Positions 1-12,900 of a stretch of DNA of 64,000 bases are shown one piece after another. The position numbers and the translations under genes are program-made. How positions within the stretch are numbered: position 1 is the stretch's first letter; every line of letters starts with the position of its first letter. The notes under the pieces are model-generated. The model was not told the DNA's origin. It made no database searches and saw only the letters and a program-made list of their open reading frames with translations. Source of the stretch: Orbicella faveolata (Eukaryota > Cnidaria > Anthozoa > Scleractinia > Merulinidae); NCBI RefSeq assembly GCF_002042975.1, contig NW_018149108.1, positions 846,164-910,163 of the forward strand, in the 5' to 3' direction.

Positions 1-953
1 AGTGTCCAAATGAAAAAAAGATGACCTTCATGTTAATAAATAAATGTTGCGTTTACGTATATGATGCAAGCGTATTAAAGCGCAAGCCCAACATCAGAGG
101 AACGCCTTAAATCTCACCGTTAACTGGCCACCAGAATCTGCTTATCTAAACGGGTGATCGTACCAGAGGGTTCATGAAAAGGGCATATAATTCATGAAGA
201 ATATTTCACGGATTGCTTGTCGAGCTAAAAGAAGTCTGCAAGCCGAGATCAAATAAATAAAAGATAAAGGTGTAGAACTGTTACTTTCCTCTTCAGTCGA
301 TCTAACAAAAGGGAAAACACTGATATCAGAACTCGGACGACACAAACCAAATAACGAAATTAAAGCCAGAAATCATTATAACATTATTCTGGCTTATATG
401 TGCTAAAAAGATCCAACGAAATTAGAGGTTCTAGAGAGCTCCATGACAACAGTTAAGTCTCCGTAACCATGTTTAAGGGCCCTCGCCGCTAATAGGCCCT
501 CCTGTCCGATAAAAACGTGTCCAACTTATTCCAAGTATTGACTGAAATTGTCTTATTATTATTAGGTAATATGTCACATACGAGACCGCCGAGACCGATG
601 ATACATCAGAATTTTTTCCTTCCGTACGTCCAAGAGTCAACTTAAAATATTTCTCGGCGACAGAAAAAAATCAGTGATGTTGTTATACTCACTTTGCAAT
701 CTATTTTGATCGAGGGAAAAAGAATGTGACTGAGAGTGAATAAACGAATATGCAAAATCGTAATTTAACGAACCTCCCAGTGCAGTTACTATGAATTCCC
801 ACAAAACTGTTAACCAATTGCGCCCTTCTGTTTCGTTTGAAGCCTATTTATTATTATATTACAGACAGAGAGAGAGAGGTGTTGATTGAGAGATGTTTAA
901 TTGTTTCTTTTACAGATTTTTCATTTAGTTCTTATGCACATGCTCTTTTTTAG
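1..953. other. Upstream non-coding stretch, no gene recognised
   Basis: AT-rich sequence without a convincing exon, RNA gene or repeat structure. It is probably an intron or 5' flank of the channel gene that follows, because the first exon I can chain (954-1015) begins in phase 1 and so needs an exon further upstream, either here or beyond the window edge. Confidence 0.4.
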
Positions 954-3900
954 AACCTCTTGACAGGGGAGTGGCTAGGATCGTGGACAGCAATACGCCA
1001 CTTATTCCAGGGGAGGTAGGCTACTGTTAACTGGTAATGTATAAGGGGATTCTTTGATTGCAATTTTTGCCTCATTAATGTGAGCCATCCAGTTTCTGAT
1101 CAAGCTATAAAAATATCATTCCTGGCATGATATTGAAAAGGTATAGCACGAGTAACAAAATTACTGTGCCAAGGAATTGGAGGTGATGTAGCAATTTAAT
1201 ACTTTTTAAGTTAAGCTCACCATCAACTCGATTGGCAATGAATCAAGTCTAGAAATACCCAAAGTTTGGACCGTCGAGCGTCTGAACATTTCCGACGCTA
1301 TAGACACGGGTTAAAAAACTCAAAGCTTTACAAAGAATGCATGAACTTGTTACCACTTTTGTCATCCAGAAATTTTGCAGTTCTTGAAAGCTAATTTTTA
1401 ATATTACACCCAATGCAAAGAGCTTAAGATTTCATCATCTACTAAGTTTTATTAGCTTTTTAACTGTCTGGTTCCAATTTACATCTAACATGATGTCCCC
1501 TTAACGGAAAGGCGTATGCTAGTAAGGCAAAATGTCAACAACTAACAGCAGCCAAGATCACCCTATATTGACGCAAAGAACGAAATTTAGGGCTAGTTTC
1601 AACTTCACACTTTTCTGCGCCATATTTGTATAGGACAAGGAGATGAAGGAGGCGGAGGAGGTGGTGCTGGTAGCGGAGAAGAAGAATCAGGAGAAAGAGG
1701 ATCGGATGAGGTTGGCAACCTCGTCATTCTTGCTAGAGGAAGAGGAGGAGACGGACAAGGAGGAGGAGAAAAAAAGATCATCCTTCTTTCAGGAGGTACG
1801 TTGACTTATTGGGTCATGCGAATATCAAACTTGATTTAATTATGCTTCAGTGGCACAGCAACGCGGATAGCACAGTTGAAAGCGCGGCCGTTGAGCTTGA
1901 AGCTGGCGGAGTTTGACGGTAGTTCTGCATCGGCTAGTCAAGTTTGTATGTCTTTTTACGTTGGCAAAGATGTAGAATCATTGGTTAAATCATTTCTCAT
2001 TTTTCTGACTTATTATATCGAAGAGCCCTAGCGGATCAATGACAAAGATGCAAGTAAACGTTGAGATGGACGACCTAACAAAGGAAAAGGACCATCCAAC
2101 AATTAAATTTGTACAGCCCAATAGGAAAGGTTGGTGGATAGTCTGCATATTTCTAAGTTGCCTTAATTAACCCAGCACTGAAATGTTTTTATTTCTGTAT
2201 CACGGCATTCACGAGTAAGAAATCATTGCCATCTGAGGTTAGGCTTCCAATTAAAAGAGTCAACATAATTAATTTATTAACGAGACAAATGGACGAATAA
2301 ACAAAGACATGCCCTTCAAAAATTCCTGATAATATCATTTACCATGAAGTGACACAAACAAAAAACTGTAAAATAAAAAACTTAATTTAATTTGCAAATT
2401 TTCAGCTGAAAAATATCAAGTCTCATGAATGTTTTTAAAGTAGGTAACGATAATGGCGATGGCGAGGGCAATGGTGATAACAATGGCAAGGGCGACGCCG
2501 ACGGTGATGGTGACGATGATGGCAACAGGAATGGTCATGCAAGAGCCCATGGCAATGCAAAGGGTAATTGTACTCAGTGATGAGGAATGTACCTATAAGT
2601 TCTTATGTGGCTGTTAGGCCGAGCATTTAAACATTTGAAACAAATATGCCAAATTTAAGTAACAAGGTAACGACAGTCTCTGTTCCTTGAACTATCCAAA
2701 ACATTTCCACATAGAACATATCCTTGCTTCCAGGTTTGATTTTTTTGCGGAACAACAAACTCTGCCATTTTTTTCCCCGCGCTGCCGGCCAGCAAGCGCT
2801 ACGGACCAGTGATGTAGCCGTTCGTTGGGAGGAGGATAAACAACCCTACTCCCAAAACGGCTGGAAATCGAGCCTAGCACTGAATTTAGCCATAGTTAGT
2901 CTCCCTTACTAACTATGATTTAGCCTGCGAAAACAGCCCCCTTCTTCACGCCACTCGGTCTGGGAGCGAAGAAGGACGGCTATTTTCGCAGGCTAAACTG
3001 AACTGGGTCCAAGGGATTTAACGGTGTGGGCGTTTAACGGAGGTTTTGTCAGCGTTAAGCGGCTAGACTGCGTAGCATCGGCTCTGACTTCCACTGATCA
3101 CATGTTGATCCATCACCTCCGCAATGTTCCAGCACCCAGTCACACTCTAGGTTGGGGAGAGGCAATGTGACAGTGAACGCTGCATGGTGTTGCTCAAAAC
3201 CACAACTGACGTAAGGACCACAGTGAGCCAGAGCTCAAACTCCGACTTCTCCAGTCGCGGATGTAGCGTAGACTACACAATCCATCTCTCTTATTTGTTC
3301 TCTTGCTTGCAGAAAATCTAATAAAAATCATAGAAAGAGGAAATATTGACGAGATCACTCAGGAACTGACACCAAAAGCAATGGCAAAGTGTGGCAGAAA
3401 CGCGTTACTTGTTGCAATGGAGGTATGTTGAAGGAGTTTATCACAATGTCTGGATATGAACAGCGAACTCACTTTCAGTTTAACATCAAACTAGACAAAA
3501 CATAAAAAATGAAACACATCTTTATTTAAGAAAAATCTTTACTACCTGGATTAGTGTTAACCAGCTTTCGAAAAATTCGGCCGTGGGTGAAGAGAGACGT
3601 ACCGTGTGAGTTGGAGTAAAGTGTATTATACAATACGATGATCCGAATTAGGGCTCGAACCCAGAACCGCTCGATCCGGAAGCCAACGCTCCTCTACTGT
3701 ACAAATAATACAGTAAAACACTTTGAATGCTTAATTATGAGGAAAGAGACGATGGTGCTTCCAAAAACAGCTGAATCCATGGATGTGTATTAGCATGCTA
3801 AATTGTGCAACTTTGAGTGACGAAACTTCAATTTTTTTTTTTTTTTTTCTGACGATCAATTTTGAATTCGCGCTTACTCGTGAAATCCCATTTTGAATCG

Positions 3901-6900
3901 TGCCATTAGGTACTCTTAATTTTTCCCTTAAACAGAGACGTGAAAATTTCATGTCGGGGAAATATATGTATTCAGATATTTTTCGTTTAGTGTACATACT
4001 TGATGTTACTGAACAGCTTCGCTGGACGTAAACAACTGAATGATATGCGCCGTGTTTTCTCATAAGACATACAATGTGTTTTTAAGGCGAATTCTAAGCT
4101 TCGCAGTTTGGCAAAGGAGAAAGGTCCGGGGGCAGAAGAGTTTGCGAAGATGGCTAGCTCAGTGGACGAGTTTACTTCGTGTTTACTCGACCCTCTGAAG
4201 TCCAACATGGAAGCGCGTCATGTACTTGGGGATTCTTTAGATGACCTAATGGATGCTGGGATTGACAGGCAGCAAAAGACGGTAAGCGGCTTTGTAGGTC
4301 ATGTAGAACAGATCATTCGTAGATAGGAACTTTGAACCACGTCTCACATAACAGTCCTCGATATACTCCGCTTACATTTCCATTAACTAACATATTGCTC
4401 TTTAAAATTTCTGCTTTTACATTTCGTCTTTATACTCCCCTAACAATATTTGCAATAGTGATCCATACCATCCATAAAATGCAACATTTAGTACACAGAA
4501 AGCAAGTCGCTACGTTAAACAAGACCTGCGAGACTAATTAGGTAACTAAAAGCAAATGCCAGAAATGCTAGGCATTCTTTATGAACTTATCGCTCCTACA
4601 GTTATAACTTTCTCATCGATTTTTCAGTTTTTTGCACATCCGGTAATTTTTAACTTGATGAGTGATAAATGGCTGGGAAAGTTTGGCAGAATGAAGAGGT
4701 GTTCGTGGCTGTCACTGCAAGGCTGGCTGTGGATTATGCTGCACATCTGGTGCCTGTTTGATTTAGTGATGTTTCCTTTTCTCTTCGCTGTGTTTTACAT
4801 CAAGCACCTCAGGAACAAAAACAAACTGAAAGACAAAGGTATGAAGAAAGACTCATACTCTGAATCAAGTACACTTTTCAACCCGAGGTTTGTCGAAAAA
4901 CATGTTTGTGCTATGTTTCTGTCGTCTTGGGTCATTGGTTGTACAATTCAGGAATGACATTTCTTTTATTTCTTTCACCGAACATGTTAACTTTGAAAAA
5001 CGAAAACCTGTAACTTAGGCTTCCAGAAAAACTTTCCCTAATGTTCCTACTTCTGACTGAGCCATCCTTTATCGAGCGTGTACTGGGATCTATCCTAGTC
5101 TAGATCTGTTTCACGAGGACGCAAGCAACATAAAATCGCGGGATACTGAACAAATGCAGTGAGGTGGGGTGGGTCAAGAGAAAATAAACGAGGTCGACCT
5201 CGCGCTCAGTGCTCGTTCTATTGCGCTCTCTATTTAGGCCGGGTGCACTTTTGGTTAAGTAAACTTTGCCCTCCCAATAGCTTCAAACAACACTGTGCCT
5301 CATCTTCCAATTTAGGAATAGAGATTGCTTTTTTGATAAATGCAACTTCGAAGAATGCTGTCAAAGTCTTCAACCTGATGACAAGATCCATAAGGGAATT
5401 CGTCGACAAACATGGAGATGACAACAAATATCAAGTTGTTATTCACGGAGATAATTCCTCTCCAAGAAAAATGTGCTCTAAGAGTGACATTGACAAATTA
5501 GAACTCAAAAGAGGAACTACAAAGATTCCCGCCCTTCATGAAGACCTTAAGAACGCTAATTTCCTAATTCGCAGCTCCGAGAGGAAGTCAGAGAAGGTAA
5601 CAAAGTGTGATTGCTATTTAATTGTAAATATGGATTGCCGCCTTTAATTTTGCTTTCAGTTACTAAGCAAAATAATTACAATTAGTTCAAACACCGGTCG
5701 GTGGGCCAGCCGGTGCGATCCAGTTTAAATAATCTCACAAAAAATTCCATGGATCATTTCATCATATCGATTTTCAAAAAGGCCATGAATCAAATGCAGA
5801 TATAGTACTTAATTTAATACCTTACGCAGTATTGGCAATTTTCCTTTTTTGGGGGGCCAATCATTCAATCTGAGTTTATACCGAGCTTAAGAAAATCGTC
5901 GGCTAAATCGGAATTTTGCCTGAGAACAATTACGGCAGAGTGGACAGCTCAGTTTTCTCCTTCATTAAAGTTGCCTCGGTGGAGAGGGCACCCGAAGCCC
6001 GAGTTTTTCTAAGGGAAATGAAAAATTGGAATCAAATATTACTTTTGAAATAACTCATGGACGCAGGATATGCAATGGTATGTCATATGTAATTGTTTCC
6101 AGAAAAATTCCTTATGAAGTCGCAAAATTTGACAGCTTGTAGTTTCGCTTTGTATTTCATATCTTTTTTTTTTCCTTTTACAGTTACAATTACACAATAC
6201 ACTACATAAACCTTGATAAACTATTCTTACAAGCACCTACAGATCTACAGTAAATTGCTCCTCTTATCATGTTTCCTTAAAGTTGGGCAGGAAAAATTCG
6301 GTAATTAACATTTGAAGACAATTTTGCAGTTAAGTTTGCGCCAAGAGAGTGCGTCTGAATAGCATTTCTTTAAAGTTGTCAATTTAGATTTCAAATTCTA
6401 AAGAAATTGTTACTGCCATAGGGACTGGAACATAAAAGCGAAACTACTGCTGATTATTTATGAAGACTAGATTGATCATCGCAGTTATACACACAACTTA
6501 AGCAGCTGTGAGATTAAAGCCTGAAAAAAAATTAAGCCTGATTAGTTAATAAGCTTCTTACAGCCCAATTCCAAATTTTGTTCATGAAGTCACTTAAACG
6601 TTGTATAAAGAAGGTAGTATATTGTAAGTATTTTCTTTCAAATTTAAGATGAACGAATGGTTTCCTTTTCAGTTGTACCATAAGGTCTTAAACATTGCTA
6701 AAACTTACAAATTAACATTTTAACGTACTGGTGACAAGGGACATTATGTTTTGGCAGGTGATAATATTCTTCACGGATCACAAGACAAGTTTGAAACATG
6801 AGAGGGGTCTGGTAGAGAATCAAGTAAAAGACATGAAGGACATCAAGCTACTCCCGGTTGCCGTTGGACCTCACGTCAATATCCGAGAATTAGAGACTAT

Positions 6901-9900
6901 CACCGATAATAAACTAGACATCATCCACTTTGGAGAATACGAAAAACCAGAGACAGTCTCAACACGGATTTGGCACGGTATAGCAATAACGTAACCCTGT
7001 GATATTTATCATTGGGAAGGTTGTTTGTTCTTGATGTAGGTTGATAAGAGGCATTACCAATCTGGATTAAATTTCTTAGCCTCCTTTTTTTTTAGATCCT
7101 CTTCCCAGTGGTGAAATTTTAGAGGAAATCCATCTATAATTAAAACAATTCTTAATTATTGTAAGAACTTTCAAAGCGTCTCTTGCACCTGAAAAAGTTG
7201 GAATGCCCAATGACTTTGTTGATATAAACATCGGGCGGGCATACACTGGGCGGAAACACTACTTGCAAAAACTTTTTTGCATACTGTGTGCGATGACGTC
7301 AACAATCATGTGACTATGAAAAATAATGCGTTTGGGCTGACCGTGCCGAACGGGTAATGATGAATTGAAAAGCAATTTAATAAATTAAGGGGGCTATACA
7401 AATGAAGAAAATTAGTGGGGACTAAGTCGAGGAGCACATCTTTTCTTCGTTGAAGCATTTAGCAGCATGAAGTTGCACGTTGGAAGATATTCTAATGAAG
7501 AAATATTCCATGACGGCTTGTTGGTTGTGACCTCATTTGTCACGTGCTCCGAAGAGCGACTCTGAGCAAGTTGTACGCCCCTTCCTCCCTCCAAAAATTG
7601 TTTTAGATTTCGTTTTCACTTTTTTGTTTGTTTGTTTCCTTTAACAGACCTGCAAGGAAAAGATATGTACGGTTAGTTCTTTATTGCGTTTTCCTGTATT
7701 TCGACAAAATAAAAAGTAGTCGTTCAGAAGCAAATTCCAAGTTTATTCAACAATCATTCAACTGGTGTTATTTAACTTTATCGCAGAGAGCTACCACGAG
7801 TATTTCACGACACCTTACTTCATATTCGTTCGTGACACGCTAAGTTATCTCACCCTCCTTGGCCTGCACATCACCTTGTGTCTCTCGCCCTCGGTCATTC
7901 CGTTCAGCGGTCTGGAGTGGGTCATTCTGGTTTTCTTTATGGGTCGAATACTGATGGAGAGCAAACAGTTTCAGAGCGTCAAAGTAGATCAGGGAAGAGG
8001 CATCGTGATTAAGAAGCGGATGGGGAACAAATATACAAGGTGCAGTGAAAATGAAGAGCAAGGCGCACAGAATGAAATCCGGGGTGGTGAGAATGGCGAT
8101 GGTGAAGAAGATGAAGAAAGCTGTCGAGTATCAAGATCAACTATGTTTGCAAGGATGTGTGGAAAATACCTAAGGTATTGTCGAAATTGATTTTTGAAAA
8201 ACAAAAACAAACCCGAATCATTAGCAACACCTCGTCTACGAAAGATGGATAAAACAGCCCCCCCTCCTCTCCCCCCCCCCCTTCCCCCACCCACGGGATA
8301 AACAGCTCTTCACTTGTGAGTAGTCTTATTAAACCAATATTTTTATCATTCTCGTCAACGTTAATTAATTTTGAAAGTTCATCCCAGTTCTGCTTTGTAT
8401 TTCTGCGTGGAACGTTTTCACAAGATGCTGCAGTGATCTCACGATACAGTGCAATTTCCTTCTATTGGGCGAAATAAACTCCTAAAGCACTAATATGATT
8501 CGTATTTAACGAGATTGCTCATGAAAATCGTAGAACATAATAATCGAACTGATTGATCAAGCTTAACCAGTCAGAAACGTGAACGATCAAATCACTTTAT
8601 CCAATGCTGAAACTCTGTCATACTACTGAACTACCTCAAAGTTTGGAAAGATGGGTTTCTCCGTTTCTTTGTCTGTTTATTTGTTTGTTTGCTTGGTTGG
8701 TTGGTTTACAACGGACAGCCTGTTTCTGAGGCGTTTTCTATCTCAACTCGGAATGGTATGCTGTCATGTGCATTAATTTTCTCTTTTGCTGCTTCCTTTA
8801 AATTCAGCGACCGATGGAACATTTTGGATTCCATAACTCTAGTCATCTACTTGATCACCTTTCTGTTGAGAATGTTGACATGGGCCACGGCTGCATCAGT
8901 GACCAACAACCGAGCTCTTGTTATAGCCGGTTATCTGTACGGCCTCAACACCATGTTCCTCACACTTAGGGCGTTTGGTCATGTCATGGAGACCATTCAA
9001 GGGATTGGGACCATCCAAATAGCTTTGTTTCAGATCATTGGCGACATTGCTACGATATTTTGGCAGTTCGTGGCGACCATTTTGGCTTTCTCCATCGCCA
9101 TAACAAAGGTGTATATGGCAGAAAAGTCGTACATTGCCCAGGAAAGCTACAAAGATAACCTGTGAGTATGACACAACGCCTTGATAATGCTGACTTATTT
9201 TAACATGCCTCGGTCACGTGAGCCTTATACTGACAGAGGCGTTGAATTTTGTGTCAAGCAAACACCTTTTAGTTTCGAACGTAACAACAACCTTCATTCC
9301 TTTCTCTAAATTAGGGAAATAATTAAACTCGAGGCGCTGGGAAGAGGTCGTCATTTTCGAAACAACATTTATATAATTTCAACAACATTGTAATTTCCGG
9401 ACGGTAGCAAGTTTAGGGATATGGTTACATGACATGACATGTCCTGTGGTGTACGTAATCATGGACATGTTCAGCATGCAGCAGAAATATAATCTCCTCC
9501 TCATACTATGTAAGGGCCTCCTCATATGAGCCCGGTAACCGGGCTGGCTCGGTTACCGGGACGAATTTTGTTGTCTGTTCATTTGTTGTCTGTTGTCTGA
9601 AATTTCGGCCCGGTAGAACGGGATGAAATCCAAGAAACACAACCAAAATGGTGAACCATAAACTTGTATCGTTCGCGGCTGTCGTAGCTTTCTGGACTCT
9701 TGTAACTTTACTAATAAAGCTAATTCGCATACTCCCAATGTGGAAATACATACAAGACAAAAATTATGCCATTTTGGCCGCTATGTTGCGAAAGCGAAGC
9801 TATTTTGTCGAAAAAGTTTCGCCCCGGTTACCCGGGCTGGAGTGTTCATATGGAAAAATTTTCATCCCGGTTACCGAGATCTCGGTCGCAAAAACCGGGA

Positions 9901-12900
9901 TCTCGGTAACCGGGGTCAGCCCGGCTTCTCATATGAACACATCGAAATTTTTACGGAGGAAAGAGTGTCGAGGCGAGATCTCGGAAACCGAGCTAGCCCG
10001 CTTGACCGGGCTCATATGAAGAGGCCCTTAGTTATTATCGTTGACCTCCTTTAACGGTCGCAAACGACTACTACTATGCACCGGTGGGACTCCATATGAA
10101 AAGGTCGGGAATATTCGTCTTCTCCTTAGCTTTAGAGGAGTAAATCAGGGATTTTGGTGTTCCTTAGGGTGCAAAGACAAAACGCCACTATTTTTAGCCG
10201 TCGAAGTATCTCTTTTAGGATGCTTCGAAAGAAATAATAGGAGAAACGCTGCCATTTCCGTTTAAAGTGGTATCCTTTATGGTTTAAATAAAGCTTAAAC
10301 CACACCCAAATTGGTCTCTTTTACCTGTTTAATTCAAACTTTCCGACGAGGATCCCTGACCTTTCATAATGGAGCCACTCCCACCAAGGCTATACTGTGT
10401 AGCCCCAGAAAGATGGACATACTTTTCTAAATTACTTACTCGGATAACTGGATTTTATTTCAGTGCTTGCAATACATCTGGGATTTCCTGGTAAGTTAGA
10501 TCCTCCTTCTTATAACTTAAATTAGGCTCAGCAACGCATAACTGTCAATTTGGTTCAGAAATAAAACGATCATTTCCACTTGACGCACGGTTCGTCAGAA
10601 ACTTCTTCAGATTCCTTCTTCATTGCAAATGTTACAGGAGAGAATGATAATGAGTATGTAAGAGCATAATAAGAAAAAGATAAGGGATTGATAAAAATAA
10701 CCTTAAATTGTTGAACTTGCTGATTAAAAGATGGGGTTTTCTCACAGGATGTGCAAAGCGTCCTTGCTGCTGTACATCCAGCTTTTGGTTACTGTAAATT
10801 TATAATTCTAAAGTTTTCAAACTTCAATTTCTCTCTTTAAGTTGGTGGGCGATGTTTAAACATCTTTGGTGGTCTCTACTGGGTATAGCGGAATTGGATC
10901 CTCTGGACTCTGTCGACAGTGCCTCAGTGACGCTGGCTCAATTATTGTTTGGGGCCTTTCTTATTATGGGGGTAGTTCTCCTTGTCAACATGATGATAGC
11001 TCTCCTGTCGAACACATACCAGCGAGTGGAGGTAACAAATTTTGGCTATTTCCTTTTTTTTTCGAGAAAGTCAGTGTATAATTGTTCCATGCAAATATTA
11101 TCTCCGATACATGACTGATCAAATAGCTTCTAAGTCAGTAAGTGTGCAAAGCCCCAAACCTGGAAAGAATGTTTCTTTCTTCTGCACTTGTAATGAAACT
11201 GCAATCAGCCCGCTCCATTTTCCACAGGATTATATTTCTTCAACATCATTTACGCACAAACAGTTGTATTCCAGTTTACCACATTTAATAATAAACAAGG
11301 CCACAATGTAAATGTTATTTCGCGTAGTCGCAAGAGTGCTCGGTGCAGATACATGCAGGGCGAAATATAAAACGCATTTATATTTAATAATATCAATGCG
11401 GCAGGGCGAAAATAGGTAAATATAGCTCAGGGCGATTAATTCTAGTGTGGGCAGTTCTGTTCTGCTAAGAGTGTTTTATTTTGCTCAATAATTTTGGCTT
11501 AGGACAACGCTTACAAGGAATGGTCGTTCAAGAAAGCTATCACGATACAGACATACAGCAGCTATCATCCGATCCCAGTTCCTCTTAATCTCATCTCAAA
11601 TCTTTGCGTTGGAGTCAAGAGCATGGCTTGCTGTAGAGGACAAGAAGATGCCAATGATTCCAGGGCCCGTGTATGTTCACAGTGTATTCATGTTTGTAAA
11701 ATTCATTCACGCAAAGAGCACCCTGTGTGATGATCCTTATGACTTCAAGGAATGACAAGAACAGTAGAAACTCAACATAAGACTTCAATGTCGGCCATGT
11801 GGACCGCATTGACCGCAGGAAAACTACATTGCTCGTGAGCCCGCGCTGTAACTCAGCAGTATTGCGACATAATGTCACGCATATTGACACACCCTGAACC
11901 GTGGCTGTCTATAGTCGTTTTCTATAAGATTGTTGACGTTTTTTTTATTTTATACATGAAATGAAAGCAGACGCAAACAGAAGGGAAAGCTTCTTACAAT
12001 TAAAAAGTCTTGAAAGCACGTAAAGTTTCGATTGCCCCCTCACGTTTCTTGTGCTTGCAACAGACGATCTATCCGACAGCGCGACAATGACCCAAACAAT
12101 GGCTTTTTTGTTTGTGATCTTGATTCTTTTTACTCAACAGAACAAATCTCTGAATGCGGTTGTTCAAAATCTTCAACAAACATATTTTGCAACTTATGGA
12201 TATTCTTTTCCTCTTACTGGTAAGACTATTTATTAGAAGATTAAAAAATACATAGTTCTCTTTTCAAATTTATGAAGAAACTGCTTTAGCGACTCAAATC
12301 CAGAACGGTTTTATCGCACAGGGAAACTGGCAGGCTTTATACAATTTTATTTTATCCTTTACAGGAGCTCAGTCACGGTTTGCTCATTTTGAAAAGTTTA
12401 GCCTAAATTTTTCAAATTCGTCGTTTGCAATCCGTGTCAATCTTCGTCATCCTTGACCATCCTTGTTCCTTTATGGTTTGTTATTACTTCTTTGATGTTT
12501 TTTCTTTCTTAGTAAACTATTATTTTCAGGTTTCCTTCCATTTAAAGGAGACTTTGCACGAGGCCAAAACAACTCAAAACACCGTGACTGAGTTCCGTTA
12601 AGATTACATAATGTCCTTTTGCCTCGCCTTTCATGCGAAACTAGTTAAACAGCTTTTGCTTTTACTGGCATCAGCACAAAAATTTACTTCGCAAACCTAC
12701 AGCTTCCTTTTAGTTTCATTTCCTTACTGAGACACTTTGGTCACATCTAAGAGTTTTGGCTTCAGCTACGGAAGTGATGTATTTTTGTCGTGTTGGCTTT
12801 AGATGACAGAAAGATGGACCAACTCATTCAAGAAACCGAGAGGAACCGGGAAATGTTCAATCAGATTGCTCACAGGACCTTCACAACGCATGCGCCTGAC

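Noticed and set aside
1856-1918. Possible small exon (frame reading ARPLSLKLAEFDG)
   Set aside because: Borders are tolerable, but its phase does not fit the neighbouring candidate exons of the channel gene.
3620-3680. Possible tRNA gene (B box GGTTCGAGCCC)
   Set aside because: No acceptor-stem pairing, and a SINE-type body follows; called a SINE instead.
9511-10030. Overlapping open frames of 84 to 123 codons
   Set aside because: They follow the palindromic CCGG-rich body of a MITE and have no protein signature.
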